A stretch of DNA of 64,000 nt from an uncultured Pelagibacteraceae bacterium (lineage in GTDB: Bacteria; Pseudomonadota; Alphaproteobacteria; Pelagibacterales; Pelagibacteraceae). The notes beneath the pieces are model-generated. The model was given only the letters and a program-made list of their open reading frames with translations, did no database searches and had not been told where the DNA came from. Position 1 is the stretch's first letter, and the number at the start of each line of letters is the position of its first letter. The stretch spans positions 1 to 64,000 of the forward strand of contig CACHQX010000001.1 of the NCBI GenBank assembly GCA_902582235.1, in the 5' to 3' direction. Shown in pieces: positions 1 to 10,027 of this stretch. A program made the translations under genes and the position numbers.

Positions 1-28
1 AAGACAAATAAGTAAAATTTTTTAAATT

Positions 29-340
29 TTAAAATACAAATATTATAAACCAATACGATGCTAAACCTGATACAATAGTAATAATTACATTTCTTGAAAA
101 AAATCCAATAATTATTGCTGTAAGAGCACCATAAATTTTGGGATCTGTGATAGCCACTAATGTTCCATAATCATTTAACAGAACGCCAGGGAAGATTATA
201 GATGGAAAAACAGCAGAGGGGACATAATTTAAAATTTTTCTAAAATTTTCATTAAAAATATCTTTATCTATTAATGTAATCATTCCCATTCTGGTAAAAT
301 AAGTAATTAATCCTGCAATGAATATTGAAGTCCAGGTCAT
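29..340 (-). CDS. azlD: AzlD-family small subunit of branched-chain amino acid exporter
   Basis: A 103-residue, very hydrophobic protein with three to four predicted membrane segments, the size and pattern of AzlD. In this family AzlD is the small partner of AzlC, and together they export branched-chain amino acids across the inner membrane. Its start overlaps the end of the azlC-like gene by 4 bp on the same strand, which supports translational coupling and the pairing. It is the last gene of the minus-strand run starting near 2178. The call rests on size, hydrophobicity and the AzlC neighbour more than on individual motifs; the substrate is inferred. Confidence 0.8.
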   Translation of the reverse strand: MTWTSIFIAGLITYFTRMGMITLIDKDIFNENFRKILNYVPSAVFPSIIFPGVLLNDYGTLVAITDPKIYGALTAIIIGFFSRNVIITIVSGLASYWFIIFVF

Positions 341-1023
341 TTTTTAAATTTAAATATTAAATAAGCTGCAAATAAACCAATTAGTGGTGAGATTAAAATA
401 TATGATTTAAAGGGAGCATTATAAAAAAAAGTTGCAGCTAACCCTGAAACTATCATCACAATTAAATGATCTATTTTTCTAAGTTCATTAATAATAATTG
501 CTATAAAAGTTAAAGGTATTGCAAATTTTAACCCTAATGCTTCCGGAACAATAGATCCTAAAAATATTCCAATAATTGTAGAAATTTGCCAACAAAGCCA
601 AAGAGTTATGCCAGAGCCCATCAAATGGTAATGATTAAAGTTTTGCCCTTTGTTTTTTTTTAAATAGATATTTGAAACTGCAAAACCCTGATCTACTATG
701 AAATAAGAAATAAAAAGTTTTTTTATTAATGATAACTTATTTAAGTATTCAGATAAAACAGCTCCATATAATAAATGTCTTGAATTTATCACTCCAACTG
801 AAGTGATAGCAATAAGGGATGATGCTCCACCTGATAATAATTGTAAAAAAACAATTTGTGAAGCTCCTCCAAATATTATTAATGATGTGGCGTAAGTCAT
901 GATTGGATCAAAGCCTAATTCAATACCGATTGCTCCAAATATTATTCCAAAAGGCACTACTGAAAGCAAATGTGGTGCTACATCAAAAAATCCTATCTTA
1001 AAGATTTGAAACTTTGATGACAT
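337..1023 (-). CDS. azlC: AzlC-family large subunit of branched-chain amino acid exporter
   Basis: A 228-residue integral membrane protein. The N-terminal part has the AzlC pattern: an early PFGIIFGAIG segment, then a GGASQIVFLQL helix and an NSRHLLYGA stretch around residues 80-90. AzlC with AzlD forms an amino acid exporter, first linked to 4-azaleucine resistance. It overlaps azlD by 4 bp downstream and sits 1 bp from the gene upstream, so it belongs to a four-gene minus-strand operon with the CinA-like and cyclotransferase-like genes. The length is normal for the family and the transported substrate is inferred from family knowledge. Confidence 0.85.
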   Translation of the reverse strand: MSSKFQIFKIGFFDVAPHLLSVVPFGIIFGAIGIELGFDPIMTYATSLIIFGGASQIVFLQLLSGGASSLIAITSVGVINSRHLLYGAVLSEYLNKLSLIKKLFISYFIVDQGFAVSNIYLKKNKGQNFNHYHLMGSGITLWLCWQISTIIGIFLGSIVPEALGLKFAIPLTFIAIIINELRKIDHLIVMIVSGLAATFFYNAPFKSYILISPLIGLFAAYLIFKFKK

Positions 1024-1024
1024 T

Positions 1025-1426
1025 TTAACCTTTTAAGGCTTCAATTAAAAAATTTGAATCTAAATTACAGTCTTTATAACCTTGTTTAATGATATTTAAG
1101 TATCTTGTGCTTGGATATTTAAAGGGAGTTTTTTTTTCCATTGAGTATGCCATGACATCCCTGCCCTCATACTTAAAAAATATTTTTTTATAAAGAGTGG
1201 GATAGTCTTCATATTTATCAAGACAAGATTCATCTTTAGCTGTAATTTCAAACAATGCTCCTTGTACACTAGATCCTTTTTTATATTCGATGTCCGCTAC
1301 ACATAGATGACTTCTAAAAGTTAATCGATAGTCTTGAAGAATATATTTTTTTAGATATTTGCAACCTGAGCACCTTTTTTTCATTTGTTCATGATGGAGG
1401 TTACTACCATAAGCAAAATATAACAT
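1025..1426 (-). CDS. Gamma-glutamylcyclotransferase-like (AIG2/GGCT fold) protein
   Basis: A 133-residue protein that opens with the GGCT signature YGSNL at residues 6-10 and carries the conserved acidic position in LDKYEDYP (Glu73), the likely catalytic general acid/base. Family members release 5-oxoproline from gamma-glutamyl peptides or amines; the exact substrate cannot be read from sequence. Two closely spaced cysteines (C19 and C22) near the N terminus are not part of the family signature. Its start overlaps the stop of the CinA-like gene by 1 bp and it is followed by azlC after 1 bp, so it is co-transcribed with both. Confidence 0.8.
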   Translation of the reverse strand: MLYFAYGSNLHHEQMKKRCSGCKYLKKYILQDYRLTFRSHLCVADIEYKKGSSVQGALFEITAKDESCLDKYEDYPTLYKKIFFKYEGRDVMAYSMEKKTPFKYPSTRYLNIIKQGYKDCNLDSNFLIEALKG

Positions 1427-2178
1427 TATACCTCGTTTACTATTTGAATTTTTTGTTCAGAAACAAATTTTAAGATTTCATTATTACATGTATCAATTTT
1501 GGCTTTATCAGTAGATCTTACAACAATAGACACGCCTAACTTTCCTGCACGAAAAAACGGATAACTTCCTATCTCAACATCCCGATTATTGTTCTGAACT
1601 TGAGTTAAAGATTTTGCAATTTCACTTTCAACTGTTCTAAGATTTATTGTGTGACTTAAAATAGGTGTGCCGCCTGTAATCAAGTGTCCTAGACCCCCTA
1701 ACATTGACTTAAGAATGGAAGGAACTCCAGGAAGAGAAAAAACATTTTCGACATAAAATCCTGGTGCACCACTTGTTGGATTTAATATAAGTTTAGCAGT
1801 TACAGGCATCATAGCCATTTTCTTTCTACCTTCACTAAATTCACTTGGCTTATAATATTTTTCTAATATTGAAAGAGCCTCCTTATGATAACCGTATTCT
1901 ATGTTAAATGCCTTTGATACTGACTCAGCAGTTATATCATCATGTGTTGGGCCAATTCCACCTGTTGTAAAAACGTATGAGAATTTATCTTTAAAAGTAT
2001 TTATTGTCTCAATAATATCTTTTTCTACATCTGGAATAATTCTTACCTCCTTTACTTGCACACCTAAGGAGTTCAACCATAGTGATAAGGAGCTTGTGTT
2101 GATATCCTTAGTCCTTCCCGAAAGAACTTCATTCCCAATTATAATTATGCCTGCATTTATTTCTTTTTTATTTTTCAT
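1426..2178 (-). CDS. CinA N-terminal-type (MoaB/Mog fold) molybdopterin-binding domain protein
   Basis: A 250-residue protein with the CinA/MoaB hallmarks: GNEVLSGRTKDINT at residues 15-28 and TTGGIGPTHDD at 71-81. Only the molybdopterin-binding-like N-terminal half of CinA is present; the C-terminal nicotinamide-nucleotide amidase half is absent, a stand-alone form common in alphaproteobacteria. The reading frame is open further upstream to 2418, but that extension runs through the divergent sfsA gene and lacks family sequence, so the ATG at 2178 (MKNKKEIN) is chosen. This leaves a 22-bp divergent gap to sfsA. The function of the stand-alone form is not established. Confidence 0.8.
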   Translation of the reverse strand: MKNKKEINAGIIIIGNEVLSGRTKDINTSSLSLWLNSLGVQVKEVRIIPDVEKDIIETINTFKDKFSYVFTTGGIGPTHDDITAESVSKAFNIEYGYHKEALSILEKYYKPSEFSEGRKKMAMMPVTAKLILNPTSGAPGFYVENVFSLPGVPSILKSMLGGLGHLITGGTPILSHTINLRTVESEIAKSLTQVQNNNRDVEIGSYPFFRAGKLGVSIVVRSTDKAKIDTCNNEILKFVSEQKIQIVNEV

Positions 2179-2200
2179 ATACAAATATAAATTAATAAGT

Positions 2201-2887
2201 ATGAAATTTACCAATACTTTAATCAAAGGCAAACTAATCAAGCGGTATAAAAGATTTTTTATCGATATCAAAGTAAATAATTCAAAGATTACTGCGCATT
2301 GTCCTAACACTGGCTCAATGATGGGTCTTTTAGAACCAGGAAATACAGTCTTTGTATCCAAAAACAACGATCCAAAAAGAAAACTAAAATTTACTTTGGA
2401 AATGATTGAGTCTAACAAACATATGGTTGGTGTTAATACTCATAGAGCAAATAAAATAGTTCTTGATGGTCTTAACAAAAAGTTAATTAAGGAATTAAAA
2501 AATGTTAAAGAAATAAAACCAGAATTTAAATATTCAGATGATACTAGATTTGATTTCTTGTGTGATAATAATATACTTGAAGTAAAAAACGTAACCCTGT
2601 TAAGAAATCAAAACGTTGCAGAATTTCCAGATGCTGTAACATCTAGAGGTTCAAAACATTTAATAAAATTAGCTGAATCAATAAAAAAAGGCTATAAACC
2701 ATTTGTCTTATTTTTAACTCAAATTGAAGGTATAAATAAATTTAAAATAGCTAAAGACATCGATGCTGAATATTATAAAAATTATTTAAAAGTTAAAAAA
2801 GATGGTGTTAAATTTTTAGCTTATAGATGTAAGTTAAACGATAAAGAAATCAGAATAGAAAAAAAAATAGATATTATTGATGAGTAA
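2201..2887 (+). CDS. sfsA: SfsA family protein
   Basis: A 228-residue protein matching the SfsA family in length and motifs: HCPNTGSM at residues 33-40, LEVKN at 126-130 and FPDAVTSRGSKHL at 142-154. SfsA was named for sugar-fermentation stimulation in E. coli; the fold resembles PD-(D/E)xK nucleases and the EVK triplet fits that active-site pattern, but the true role is uncertain. The start at 2201 is chosen because the upstream in-frame part (from 1901) is antisense to the CinA-like gene. The stop overlaps the map start, so sfsA leads the purine-region operon. Confidence 0.88.
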   Translation: MKFTNTLIKGKLIKRYKRFFIDIKVNNSKITAHCPNTGSMMGLLEPGNTVFVSKNNDPKRKLKFTLEMIESNKHMVGVNTHRANKIVLDGLNKKLIKELKNVKEIKPEFKYSDDTRFDFLCDNNILEVKNVTLLRNQNVAEFPDAVTSRGSKHLIKLAESIKKGYKPFVLFLTQIEGINKFKIAKDIDAEYYKNYLKVKKDGVKFLAYRCKLNDKEIRIEKKIDIIDE

Positions 2888-3650
2888 CTATTTGGAAAAA
2901 TTTGAAAAAATGAGAATTGCCGGTTCTTTGGCATCTAAAACTTTAGACATGATTACAGATTATGTAAAAGAAGGAACAGCAACAAATCATATTGATAAAC
3001 TTTGTTATGAATTTATAAGAGATAACGGTGGATACTCTGCCCCTCAATTCTATAGAGGGTTTGAAAAATCAATTTGCACTTCACTTAATCATGTTGTTTG
3101 TCACGGTATACCTGGTGACAGAACACTTCAAGATGGAGATATTGTTAATATAGATGTAACCGCTATAATTAATGATCACTACGGGGACACCAGTCGAATG
3201 TATACTGTTGGTGATATCTCTGTAAAATCAAAAAAACTTATTAACGTTACTTATGAGTCTCTTAACAGAGCAATTAAGATATTAAAGCCTGGAAAAAGAA
3301 TTGGTGATATTGGTCATGAGATACAATCTTTTGTAGAAAAACATGGTTTTTCAGTTGTAAGAGATTTTTGTGGTCACGGAATAGGTACAAACTTTCATCA
3401 AGAACCAAACATACTTCACTATGGATCAAAGGATACTGGGGATGAATTAAAACCAGGAATGACTTTTACTATTGAGCCTATGATAAATGCTGGAAAGTAT
3501 CACACTAAAGTTTTAAATGATGGTTGGACAGCAGTCACAAAAGATAAAACATTATCTGCACAATTCGAGCATACTGTAGGAATTACTGAAAATGGTTATG
3601 AAATTTTTACAGAATCTGCTAAAGGTTATAAGGAGCCTCCTTACAATTAA
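2880..3650 (+). CDS. map: Methionine aminopeptidase, type I
   Basis: A 256-residue type I methionine aminopeptidase, which removes the initiator methionine from nascent proteins. All five metal ligands are visible: Asp92, Asp103, His166, Glu199 and Glu230, and the substrate-side His75 lies in CHGIPG. The length equals that of the usual bacterial enzyme. A TTG sits directly before the chosen ATG at 2880; the ATG is preferred. The gene overlaps the end of sfsA and its last stop base overlaps the first base of purB, so translation is probably coupled through the whole run. Confidence 0.96.
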   Translation: MSNYLEKFEKMRIAGSLASKTLDMITDYVKEGTATNHIDKLCYEFIRDNGGYSAPQFYRGFEKSICTSLNHVVCHGIPGDRTLQDGDIVNIDVTAIINDHYGDTSRMYTVGDISVKSKKLINVTYESLNRAIKILKPGKRIGDIGHEIQSFVEKHGFSVVRDFCGHGIGTNFHQEPNILHYGSKDTGDELKPGMTFTIEPMINAGKYHTKVLNDGWTAVTKDKTLSAQFEHTVGITENGYEIFTESAKGYKEPPYN

Positions 3651-4942
3651 TGATATCGAGATATTCAAGAAAAGAACTTACAGAAATTTGGTCAGAGGAA
3701 AACAAATATAAAATTTGGCTAGATGTTGAAATTGCTGCAGCTCAAGCAATGGAAAAATTTAAGATTATTCCTAAGGGTGTAGCTTCTTTAGTTAGACGAA
3801 GAGGAAAAATAAATGTCAAAAGAATTCATCAAATTGAGGGTAAAGTAAAACATGATATTATTGCTTTTCTAACTTCAATAACAGAAAAAGCGGGAATAAA
3901 AGCGAGATACCTTCACCAGGGAATGACATCATCAGATGTACTTGATACGAGTTTCAATATTCAATTAGTTCAATCAGGTAGAATTTTGATAAAAGATATA
4001 GAGAAATTATTATCTGTAATTAAAAAAAAAGCTTTAAAGCATAAAATGACCCCATGTATCGGAAGAAGTCACGGTATTCACGCGGAGCCAATAACATTTG
4101 GTTTAAAGCTAGCAACTTATTATGAAGAATTTAAAAGAAATAAAAAAAGATTAGAAAATGCTATAAATGAAGTTTCAACATGTGCTATTTCTGGAGCAGT
4201 TGGAACTTTTGCAAATATTGATCCAAGAGTTGAAGTTTTTGTGTCAAAAAAATTAAAACTAAAACCTGAACCGATATCAACGCAAATTATTCCAAGAGAT
4301 AGGCATGCATACTATTTTTCTGTTTTGGGAATTATAGCAGGATCAATTGAAAGATTTGCAACTGAAATTAGGCATTTACAAAGATCTGAAGTTTATGAAT
4401 TACAAGAGTTTTTTTCAAAAGGACAAAAAGGATCCTCGGCAATGCCGCACAAAAAGAATCCAATATTAAGTGAAAATTTAACAGGGCTTGCGAGACTTGT
4501 AAGAAGCAGTGTTATTCCTGCGCTTGAAAATATTGCTTTATGGCATGAGCGAGATATATCTCACTCTAGCGTAGAGAGAAATATAGGTCCTGATGCTAAT
4601 ATTACTTTAGATTTTGCTTTATTTAGACTTACAAATCTTGTGGATAATATGATTATTTATCCAAAAAATATGATGAAAAATCTTAATATAACTAAAGGAG
4701 TAATTTTTTCACAAGAGATGATGTTAGAACTTACTAAACTTGGTCTTTCAAGAGAAAAGGCTTATAAAAAAATTCAAATGCATGCAATTAATAGCTTTAA
4801 TAAGAATACCAATCTGATTGAACTAATCAAAAAGGATAAATCAATCACATCTCTAATTTCTGAGAAAAAAATTGATAAAGTGTTTACATATTCAAAACAT
4901 TTAAAAAATGTAAATTATATTTTTAGAAGAGTTTTTAAATAA
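3650..4942 (+). CDS. purB: Adenylosuccinate lyase
   Basis: A 430-residue member of the fumarase/aspartase superfamily. It has the signature GSSAMPHKKNP at residues 261-271 and the catalytic histidine region RSHG at 139-142. PurB acts twice in purine synthesis, releasing fumarate from SAICAR and from adenylosuccinate. It lies between map and purC with 1-bp overlaps at both ends, at the head of an ordered purine block (purB, purC, purS, purQ, purL). The length is normal and nothing is unusual. Confidence 0.96.
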   Translation: MISRYSRKELTEIWSEENKYKIWLDVEIAAAQAMEKFKIIPKGVASLVRRRGKINVKRIHQIEGKVKHDIIAFLTSITEKAGIKARYLHQGMTSSDVLDTSFNIQLVQSGRILIKDIEKLLSVIKKKALKHKMTPCIGRSHGIHAEPITFGLKLATYYEEFKRNKKRLENAINEVSTCAISGAVGTFANIDPRVEVFVSKKLKLKPEPISTQIIPRDRHAYYFSVLGIIAGSIERFATEIRHLQRSEVYELQEFFSKGQKGSSAMPHKKNPILSENLTGLARLVRSSVIPALENIALWHERDISHSSVERNIGPDANITLDFALFRLTNLVDNMIIYPKNMMKNLNITKGVIFSQEMMLELTKLGLSREKAYKKIQMHAINSFNKNTNLIELIKKDKSITSLISEKKIDKVFTYSKHLKNVNYIFRRVFK

Positions 4943-5724
4943 TGAAAAAGGGAAAAAAATTATACGAAGGAAAAGCAAAAGTTATTTTTGCTACTGACAA
5001 TAAAGACTTTCTAATTCAGCACTTTAAGGATGACGCGACAGCTTTTAATAATCAAAAAAGAGCAAAGATTGAGGGCAAAGGTGTTCTTAATAATAGAATT
5101 TCTGAGCATATATTAATGAACCTTGATCAAGTTGGAATAAAAAATCATTTAGTAAAAAGACTTAATATGAGAGAGCAACTTATCAAACATGTCGAAATTA
5201 TTCCAATCGAATTTATTGTAAGAAATATTGCAACAGGTTCTCTTACAAAAAGACTTGGTATAGAAGACGGTACCATTTTACAAGATCCATTAATTGAATA
5301 TTGTTTAAAAAACGATGAACTTGGCGATCCTCTTATATCTAAAGAGCATATCTATACTTTTAAATGGGCAACTGAAAGAGAAATAGAAAAAATAGATAAA
5401 CAACTACTAAGGATAAATGACTTCATGGTAGGGATGTTTAGAGGTGTTGGTATTAAACTTGTAGATTTTAAAGTTGAATTTGGAAGAATTAAAAACAATG
5501 GTAAAACAGATGTGTTACTAGCAGACGAGATAAGTCCAGATACATGCAGATTATGGGATAATAAGACTGATAAAAAATTAGATAAAGATAGATTTAGAAA
5601 TAATCTTGGAAATTTAATTAATGCATATCAAGAGGTAGCAAAAAGATTAGGTATTCTTCACGAACAATCCAATATACAAGCTGTCAATTTTGAAAAACCA
5701 AAAGCGGTAAAAAACAAAAAATAG
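4942..5724 (+). CDS. purC: Phosphoribosylaminoimidazole-succinocarboxamide (SAICAR) synthase
   Basis: A 260-residue SAICAR synthetase that joins CAIR and aspartate with ATP. The first family signature is seen at residues 86-100 (IIPIEFIVRNIATGS), and the later LADEISPDTCRLWD block marks the nucleotide and substrate site. A lysine-rich C-terminal tail of about ten residues follows the conserved domain. The gene is fused by a 1-bp overlap to purB and abuts purS directly, consistent with a single purine transcript. Confidence 0.96.
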   Translation: MKKGKKLYEGKAKVIFATDNKDFLIQHFKDDATAFNNQKRAKIEGKGVLNNRISEHILMNLDQVGIKNHLVKRLNMREQLIKHVEIIPIEFIVRNIATGSLTKRLGIEDGTILQDPLIEYCLKNDELGDPLISKEHIYTFKWATEREIEKIDKQLLRINDFMVGMFRGVGIKLVDFKVEFGRIKNNGKTDVLLADEISPDTCRLWDNKTDKKLDKDRFRNNLGNLINAYQEVAKRLGILHEQSNIQAVNFEKPKAVKNKK

Positions 5725-5958
5725 ATGAAGATAAAGGTAATTGTTACTCTTAAATCTGGAGTTCTTGATCCTCAAGGTAAAGCAATACAACAAACATTAA
5801 ATGGAATGGGCTTTGCAAACGTTAAAGATGTAAGACAAGGAAAATATTTTGATATCGATGTTGACGAAAATGATGAACAAAAAGCAAAACTCTCTGCAGA
5901 GGAAATTTGTAAAAAGCTTCTAGCAAATCAAGTCATTGAGGATTTTAAAATCATTTAA
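5725..5958 (+). CDS. purS: FGAM synthase subunit PurS
   Basis: A 77-residue protein with the PurS pattern: an N-terminal strand ending in LKSGVLDPQGKAIQ, then GF..V.DVRQGKYFDI. PurS bridges PurL and PurQ in the multi-subunit formylglycinamidine ribonucleotide synthase found in organisms with small PurL. It sits directly between purC and purQ, in the expected order S-Q-L. Length and context are both standard. Confidence 0.95.
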   Translation: MKIKVIVTLKSGVLDPQGKAIQQTLNGMGFANVKDVRQGKYFDIDVDENDEQKAKLSAEEICKKLLANQVIEDFKII

Positions 5959-6641
5959 TGAATTCATCGGTAATTATATTCCCAGGATCTAATTGTGATA
6001 GGGATATGGACGTTGCCTTAAAAAAGTTTGGTTTTAAAAATAAAATGGTATGGCATGATGATGATAAATTACCCAAAAGTGACTTGATTGTTTTACCAGG
6101 TGGTTTTTCTTACGGAGATTATCTTAGATGCGGGAGTATAGCTGGAAAGTCTAAAATTATTCAATCAGTTATTGATTTTGCAAATTCTGGAGGTTTAGTT
6201 TTAGGAATTTGCAATGGGTTTCAGATCTTAACAGAAACTGGTCTATTAAAAGGTGTTCTGCAGCAAAATAAAAATATTGAATTTATTTGTAAAAATATAT
6301 TTGTCAAAGTTAATAACAGTGAAAACAAATTTTTTGAAAATATTGACAAAGATGTTTTAGAACTTCATATAGCTCATAATGAAGGTAACTATTTTTGCAC
6401 TGAAGATGAATTAAAGTCTTTAGAAGATAACAATCAAATTGCAGCTTACTACTGTAGCTCTGATGGAAAAGTAGATGATAAGTCAAATCCAAACGGTGCA
6501 ATAAAGAATATTGCTGGAATATTCAATAAAAAGAAAAATATTTTAGGAATGATGCCTCATCCAGAGAGAATGATAGATCAAAGTTTATCTGGTGAAGATG
6601 GTTCAATATTTTTTGAAAATTTATTAATGAATTTGAAATAA
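5958..6641 (+). CDS. purQ: FGAM synthase glutaminase subunit PurQ
   Basis: A 227-residue class I glutamine amidotransferase. The nucleophile Cys85 lies in LGICNGFQI and the His201/Glu203 pair in PHPERM completes the triad. PurQ releases ammonia from glutamine and passes it to PurL for FGAM synthesis. An opposite-strand open frame at 6310-6501 is a shadow. It overlaps purS and purL by 1 bp each, so the subunits are probably made in matched amounts. Confidence 0.96.
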   Translation: MNSSVIIFPGSNCDRDMDVALKKFGFKNKMVWHDDDKLPKSDLIVLPGGFSYGDYLRCGSIAGKSKIIQSVIDFANSGGLVLGICNGFQILTETGLLKGVLQQNKNIEFICKNIFVKVNNSENKFFENIDKDVLELHIAHNEGNYFCTEDELKSLEDNNQIAAYYCSSDGKVDDKSNPNGAIKNIAGIFNKKKNILGMMPHPERMIDQSLSGEDGSIFFENLLMNLK

Positions 6642-8830
6642 TGGAAGTAAATGAAAAAATTGCAGTAGATCACGGTTTAAAACCTGATGAATACAAAAAA
6701 ATTTGTGACTTGTTAAAGCGTGTACCAAATTTAACAGAACTTGGAATTTTTTCAGCAATGTGGAATGAGCATTGTTCTTATAAATCTTCAAGATTACATT
6801 TAAAGAAATTAAATACTAAGGGTAAAAAGGTAATTCAGGGACCAGGTGAAAATGCTGGCGTGATTGATATTGGAGATGACGATGCAATAGTTTTTAAAAT
6901 TGAAAGTCATAACCATCCCTCATTCATAGAGCCTTACCAAGGTGCTGCAACAGGTGTTGGTGGAATAATGAGAGATGTTTTTACAATGGGTGCAAGACCA
7001 ATTGCAAACCTAAATTCAATTCATTTTGGTTCAACACAGCATAAAAAAACTAAAAATTTATTAAGAGGTGTTGTTAAAGGGATTGGAGGCTATGGAAATT
7101 GTATTGGAGTTCCAACAATAGCTGGTCAAACCTGTTTTGATCAATCTTATAATGGAAATATCTTGGTAAATGCAATGACTTTGGGTTTGGTAAATAAAAA
7201 TAAAATTTTTTACTCAAAAGCTGCAGGGATAAACAAACCAGTTATATATGTTGGATCGAAAACTGGCAGAGATGGTATTCATGGAGCAAGTATGGCATCA
7301 GCAATATTTGATGACAAAATAGAGGAAAAAAAACCAACCGTTCAAGTTGGAGATCCATTTACCGAAAAACTTCTTTTAGAAGCTTGCTTAGAATTAATGT
7401 CTGATAAATCGATTATTGCAATTCAAGATATGGGTGCGGCAGGATTAACATCCTCAAGTATTGAAATGGCATCAAAAGGAAATTTAGGAATTGAATTACA
7501 TTTAGATAAAGTTCCTTGCAGAGAAGAAAAAATGACACCATACGAAATTATGTTGTCTGAGAGCCAAGAAAGAATGTTGATAGTTTTAGAAAATGGGAAG
7601 GAAGATAGTGCAAAAAAAATATTTGATAAATGGAACCTAGATTTTGCAGTAATAGGAAAAACTAATAACACAAAAAATATTGAACTTTATTTTGAAAAAG
7701 AAAAAGTAGCAAATGTCCCAATTAAATTTTTAGCAAATGAAGCTCCTATGTATGATAGACCTTGGAAAAAAACAAAGCTCCCTCAAAAAATCAAATTTTC
7801 AAACAGTGATTTTAAAAAACTCAAATTTAGTGATGTAATAAAAAAAATGATATCTAATCCAAATATTTGTTCAAAGCAATGGATATGGGAACAATATGAT
7901 CACACTGTAATGGGTGATACAATACAAAAACCTGGCGGTGATGCAGGTGTTGTAAGAGTACACGGCACCAAAAAAGCTGTAGCTTCATCAGTTGACTCGT
8001 CCGCAACTTATTGTCATGCACATCCATTCACTGGTGGAAAACAAGTTGTTTGTGAAGCTTGGAGAAATCTAGTTTCAGTTGGTGCAGAACCTATAGCAAT
8101 AACGAATTGTTTAAATTTTGGAAACCCAGAAAAAAAAGAAAATATGGGTGAATTTGTTGAATGTATTGATGGAATTAATGAAGCTAGCAAATATTTAAAT
8201 TTCCCTGTCGTTTCGGGGAACGTATCATTTTACAATGAGACAAAAGATAAAGGAATAAAACCTACACCCACAATTGGAGGTGTTGGTTTAATAAAAGACT
8301 ATAAAAATTTAATGACCATGAAGTTTAAATCAAAAGAAAACTTAGTTTTAGTTATTGGAAAAACAGAAGGAAATTTAGATCAAAGTATCTTTGCAAATGT
8401 AATTTTAGATGAAAAAAAAGGACCACCACCTGAAATAAATTTATTTAATGAAAAAAATAATGGGGAAACAGTTCTTAAACTTATTAAGGAAAAATTAGCC
8501 TTATCAGTTCATGATGTGTCCCTTGGTGGAATAATGATTGGTGCCTTAAAGATGTGTATAGCAGGCAGTAAGGGAATTAAGTTTTATAAATTTAAGAATT
8601 TGACAAATATTTATCAATATTTTTTTTCTGAGGATCAAGGCAGATATATTATTGAGGTAGACAAAAATAACCTTAAAAAAGTAGAGAATATTCTTAAGAA
8701 AAACTCTGTACATTTTGATTTATTAGGAGAAACGACAGACAAAGAGATTATCATAAATGATGGGCCAACTTTTACAGTGGACAAGGTTACAGAATTTTAT
8801 AGAAGTTGGTTATATAAATACATGAGTTAA
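6641..8830 (+). CDS. purL: FGAM synthase large subunit PurL (small-type)
   Basis: A 729-residue PurL of the small type that needs separate PurS and PurQ, both encoded just upstream. It begins with the linker region and [14 protein letters not shown] (about residues 39-52), followed by the ESHNHPS metal/nucleotide motif and two repeated AIR-synthase-like halves. It converts FGAR, ATP and the ammonia from PurQ into FGAM in the cytosol. Only 2 bp separate it from bolA, so the iron-sulfur genes downstream are likely read from the same transcript. Confidence 0.96.
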   Translation: MEVNEKIAVDHGLKPDEYKKICDLLKRVPNLTELGIFSAMWNEHCSYKSSRLHLKKLNTKGKKVIQGPGENAGVIDIGDDDAIVFKIESHNHPSFIEPYQGAATGVGGIMRDVFTMGARPIANLNSIHFGSTQHKKTKNLLRGVVKGIGGYGNCIGVPTIAGQTCFDQSYNGNILVNAMTLGLVNKNKIFYSKAAGINKPVIYVGSKTGRDGIHGASMASAIFDDKIEEKKPTVQVGDPFTEKLLLEACLELMSDKSIIAIQDMGAAGLTSSSIEMASKGNLGIELHLDKVPCREEKMTPYEIMLSESQERMLIVLENGKEDSAKKIFDKWNLDFAVIGKTNNTKNIELYFEKEKVANVPIKFLANEAPMYDRPWKKTKLPQKIKFSNSDFKKLKFSDVIKKMISNPNICSKQWIWEQYDHTVMGDTIQKPGGDAGVVRVHGTKKAVASSVDSSATYCHAHPFTGGKQVVCEAWRNLVSVGAEPIAITNCLNFGNPEKKENMGEFVECIDGINEASKYLNFPVVSGNVSFYNETKDKGIKPTPTIGGVGLIKDYKNLMTMKFKSKENLVLVIGKTEGNLDQSIFANVILDEKKGPPPEINLFNEKNNGETVLKLIKEKLALSVHDVSLGGIMIGALKMCIAGSKGIKFYKFKNLTNIYQYFFSEDQGRYIIEVDKNNLKKVENILKKNSVHFDLLGETTDKEIIINDGPTFTVDKVTEFYRSWLYKYMS

Positions 8831-8832
8831 TT

Positions 8833-9063
8833 ATGGCAATGGATTTAAAAGAAATTGAGAAAATGATTAAAGAAGCTTTTCCAGATGCTTTAATTGATAT
8901 TCAAGATCTTGCTGGTGATGGTAATCACTATTCCGCCACAGTGACATCTTCTCAATTTAAAGGTAAGAATAAAGTGCAACAACATAAAATGGTGTATGAC
9001 GCATTAAAAGGAAAAATGGGAAATGAGCTTCATGCTCTAGCACTTAAGACAAAGGAAAATTAA
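8833..9063 (+). CDS. bolA: BolA family protein
   Basis: A 76-residue BolA-like protein with the core GDGNHYSATVTSSQFKGKN and the QQHKMVYDAL helix, including the conserved histidine of that helix. BolA proteins bind an iron-sulfur cluster together with CGFS monothiol glutaredoxins, and just such a glutaredoxin is encoded next, with a 1-bp overlap. The pair is therefore likely a Fe-S trafficking or sensing complex. The region lies downstream of purL, an Fe-S-independent enzyme, so the linkage to purines looks positional. Confidence 0.93.
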   Translation: MAMDLKEIEKMIKEAFPDALIDIQDLAGDGNHYSATVTSSQFKGKNKVQQHKMVYDALKGKMGNELHALALKTKEN

Positions 9064-9395
9064 TGGATCAACAAGTTAAAGAACAGATAGAAAATTCGAT
9101 AAATAACAGCGATGTTTGTTTATTTATGAAAGGTAGTCCAGAAGCTCCGCAGTGTGGTTTCTCAATGGCTGTCTCTAACATCTTAAAAATTTTGGAAGTT
9201 AAATATCAAAGTGTCGACGTATTAAAAGATCAAAAAATTCGTGAAGGTATTAAAATATATAGTGAGTGGCCAACGATCCCTCAACTTTACGTTAAAAAAG
9301 AATTCATCGGTGGATGTGATATCATCAAAGAAATGTTTGAGAACGGTGAACTTAAAAAAGTTTTTGACGAAAAGGGTATAGGATATAAAAAGTAA
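9063..9395 (+). CDS. grxD: Monothiol glutaredoxin (CGFS type, Grx4/GrxD)
   Basis: A 110-residue monothiol glutaredoxin with the active site CGFS at residues 31-34, the WPTIPQLY strand and a GGCDII glutathione-binding turn. Proteins of this class carry a [2Fe-2S] cluster with glutathione and hand it on, usually with BolA, whose gene lies directly upstream. The gene runs convergently into rpsD with only 2 bp between the stop codons; a 7-bp AT inverted repeat (9394-9400 with 9408-9414) spans the junction. Confidence 0.95.
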   Translation: MDQQVKEQIENSINNSDVCLFMKGSPEAPQCGFSMAVSNILKILEVKYQSVDVLKDQKIREGIKIYSEWPTIPQLYVKKEFIGGCDIIKEMFENGELKKVFDEKGIGYKK

Positions 9396-9397
9396 TA

Positions 9398-10015
9398 TTA
9401 TCTTGAGTAATATTCGATTACTAGATTTGGCTCCATAACAACAGGATAAGGAACTTCTTCAAACTTTGGTGTTCTCACAAATTTAATTGTTCTTTTCTTT
9501 TCATCTACTTGTAAATATTCAGGAATATCTCTTTCTTTGTTAGCTAACGCTATATCAATGATAGCTAATTGTTTTGATTTATCTTTAATCTCGATAGTGT
9601 CTTCTTCGCTTAATAGGTAACTTGAAATATTTACTTTTTTTCCATTAACTTTTACATGTCCATGATTAATAAACTGTCTTGATGAAAATATTGTACTAGA
9701 AAATTTTGCTCTATAGATAACTGAGTCTAATCTTCTTTCTAGTAATCCTATTAAATTTTCCGCAGTATCCCCTTTTTTCATAATGGCTTTTCTATAAACA
9801 TTTCTGAATTGTCGCTCATTTATATTTCCATAATATGATTTTAATTTTTGTTTAGCTTGAAGTTGAGTTCCATAGTCTGATAGTTTTGCATTTTTAGATT
9901 GCCCGTGTTGTCCTGGAGGGTATGCTCTTTTGTTAAAAGGACTTTTTGGTCTTCCCCAAAGATTTACCTTTAACCTTCTATCAATTTTGTGTTTAGAATT
10001 TAATCTTTTTGTCAT
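9398..10015 (-). CDS. rpsD: 30S ribosomal protein S4
   Basis: A 205-residue S4 with the usual N-terminal domain ([17 protein letters not shown], around residues 22-38) and the S4 RNA-binding domain around 95-160 ([26 protein letters not shown]). S4 binds 16S rRNA early in 30S assembly and is a translation fidelity protein. It is a single gene, not placed in an alpha-operon here. A consensus-like promoter sits so close that the leader would be about six bases, and no Shine-Dalgarno sequence is visible before the ATG. Confidence 0.97.
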   Translation of the reverse strand: MTKRLNSKHKIDRRLKVNLWGRPKSPFNKRAYPPGQHGQSKNAKLSDYGTQLQAKQKLKSYYGNINERQFRNVYRKAIMKKGDTAENLIGLLERRLDSVIYRAKFSSTIFSSRQFINHGHVKVNGKKVNISSYLLSEEDTIEIKDKSKQLAIIDIALANKERDIPEYLQVDEKKRTIKFVRTPKFEEVPYPVVMEPNLVIEYYSR

Positions 10016-10027
10016 TTAGTGAAATGG

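Noticed and set aside
1901..2200. Long upstream extension of the sfsA frame
   Set aside because: The added codons are antisense to the CinA-like gene and have no SfsA similarity; the ATG at 2201 gives the normal length.
2179..2418. Upstream extension of the CinA-like gene
   Set aside because: The extension lies inside sfsA on the other strand and shows no domain; the ATG at 2178 begins the family pattern.
9394..9414. Bidirectional terminator between the glutaredoxin gene and rpsD
   Set aside because: The inverted repeat is only 7 A-T pairs without a U-run or G-C closure; too weak to call.
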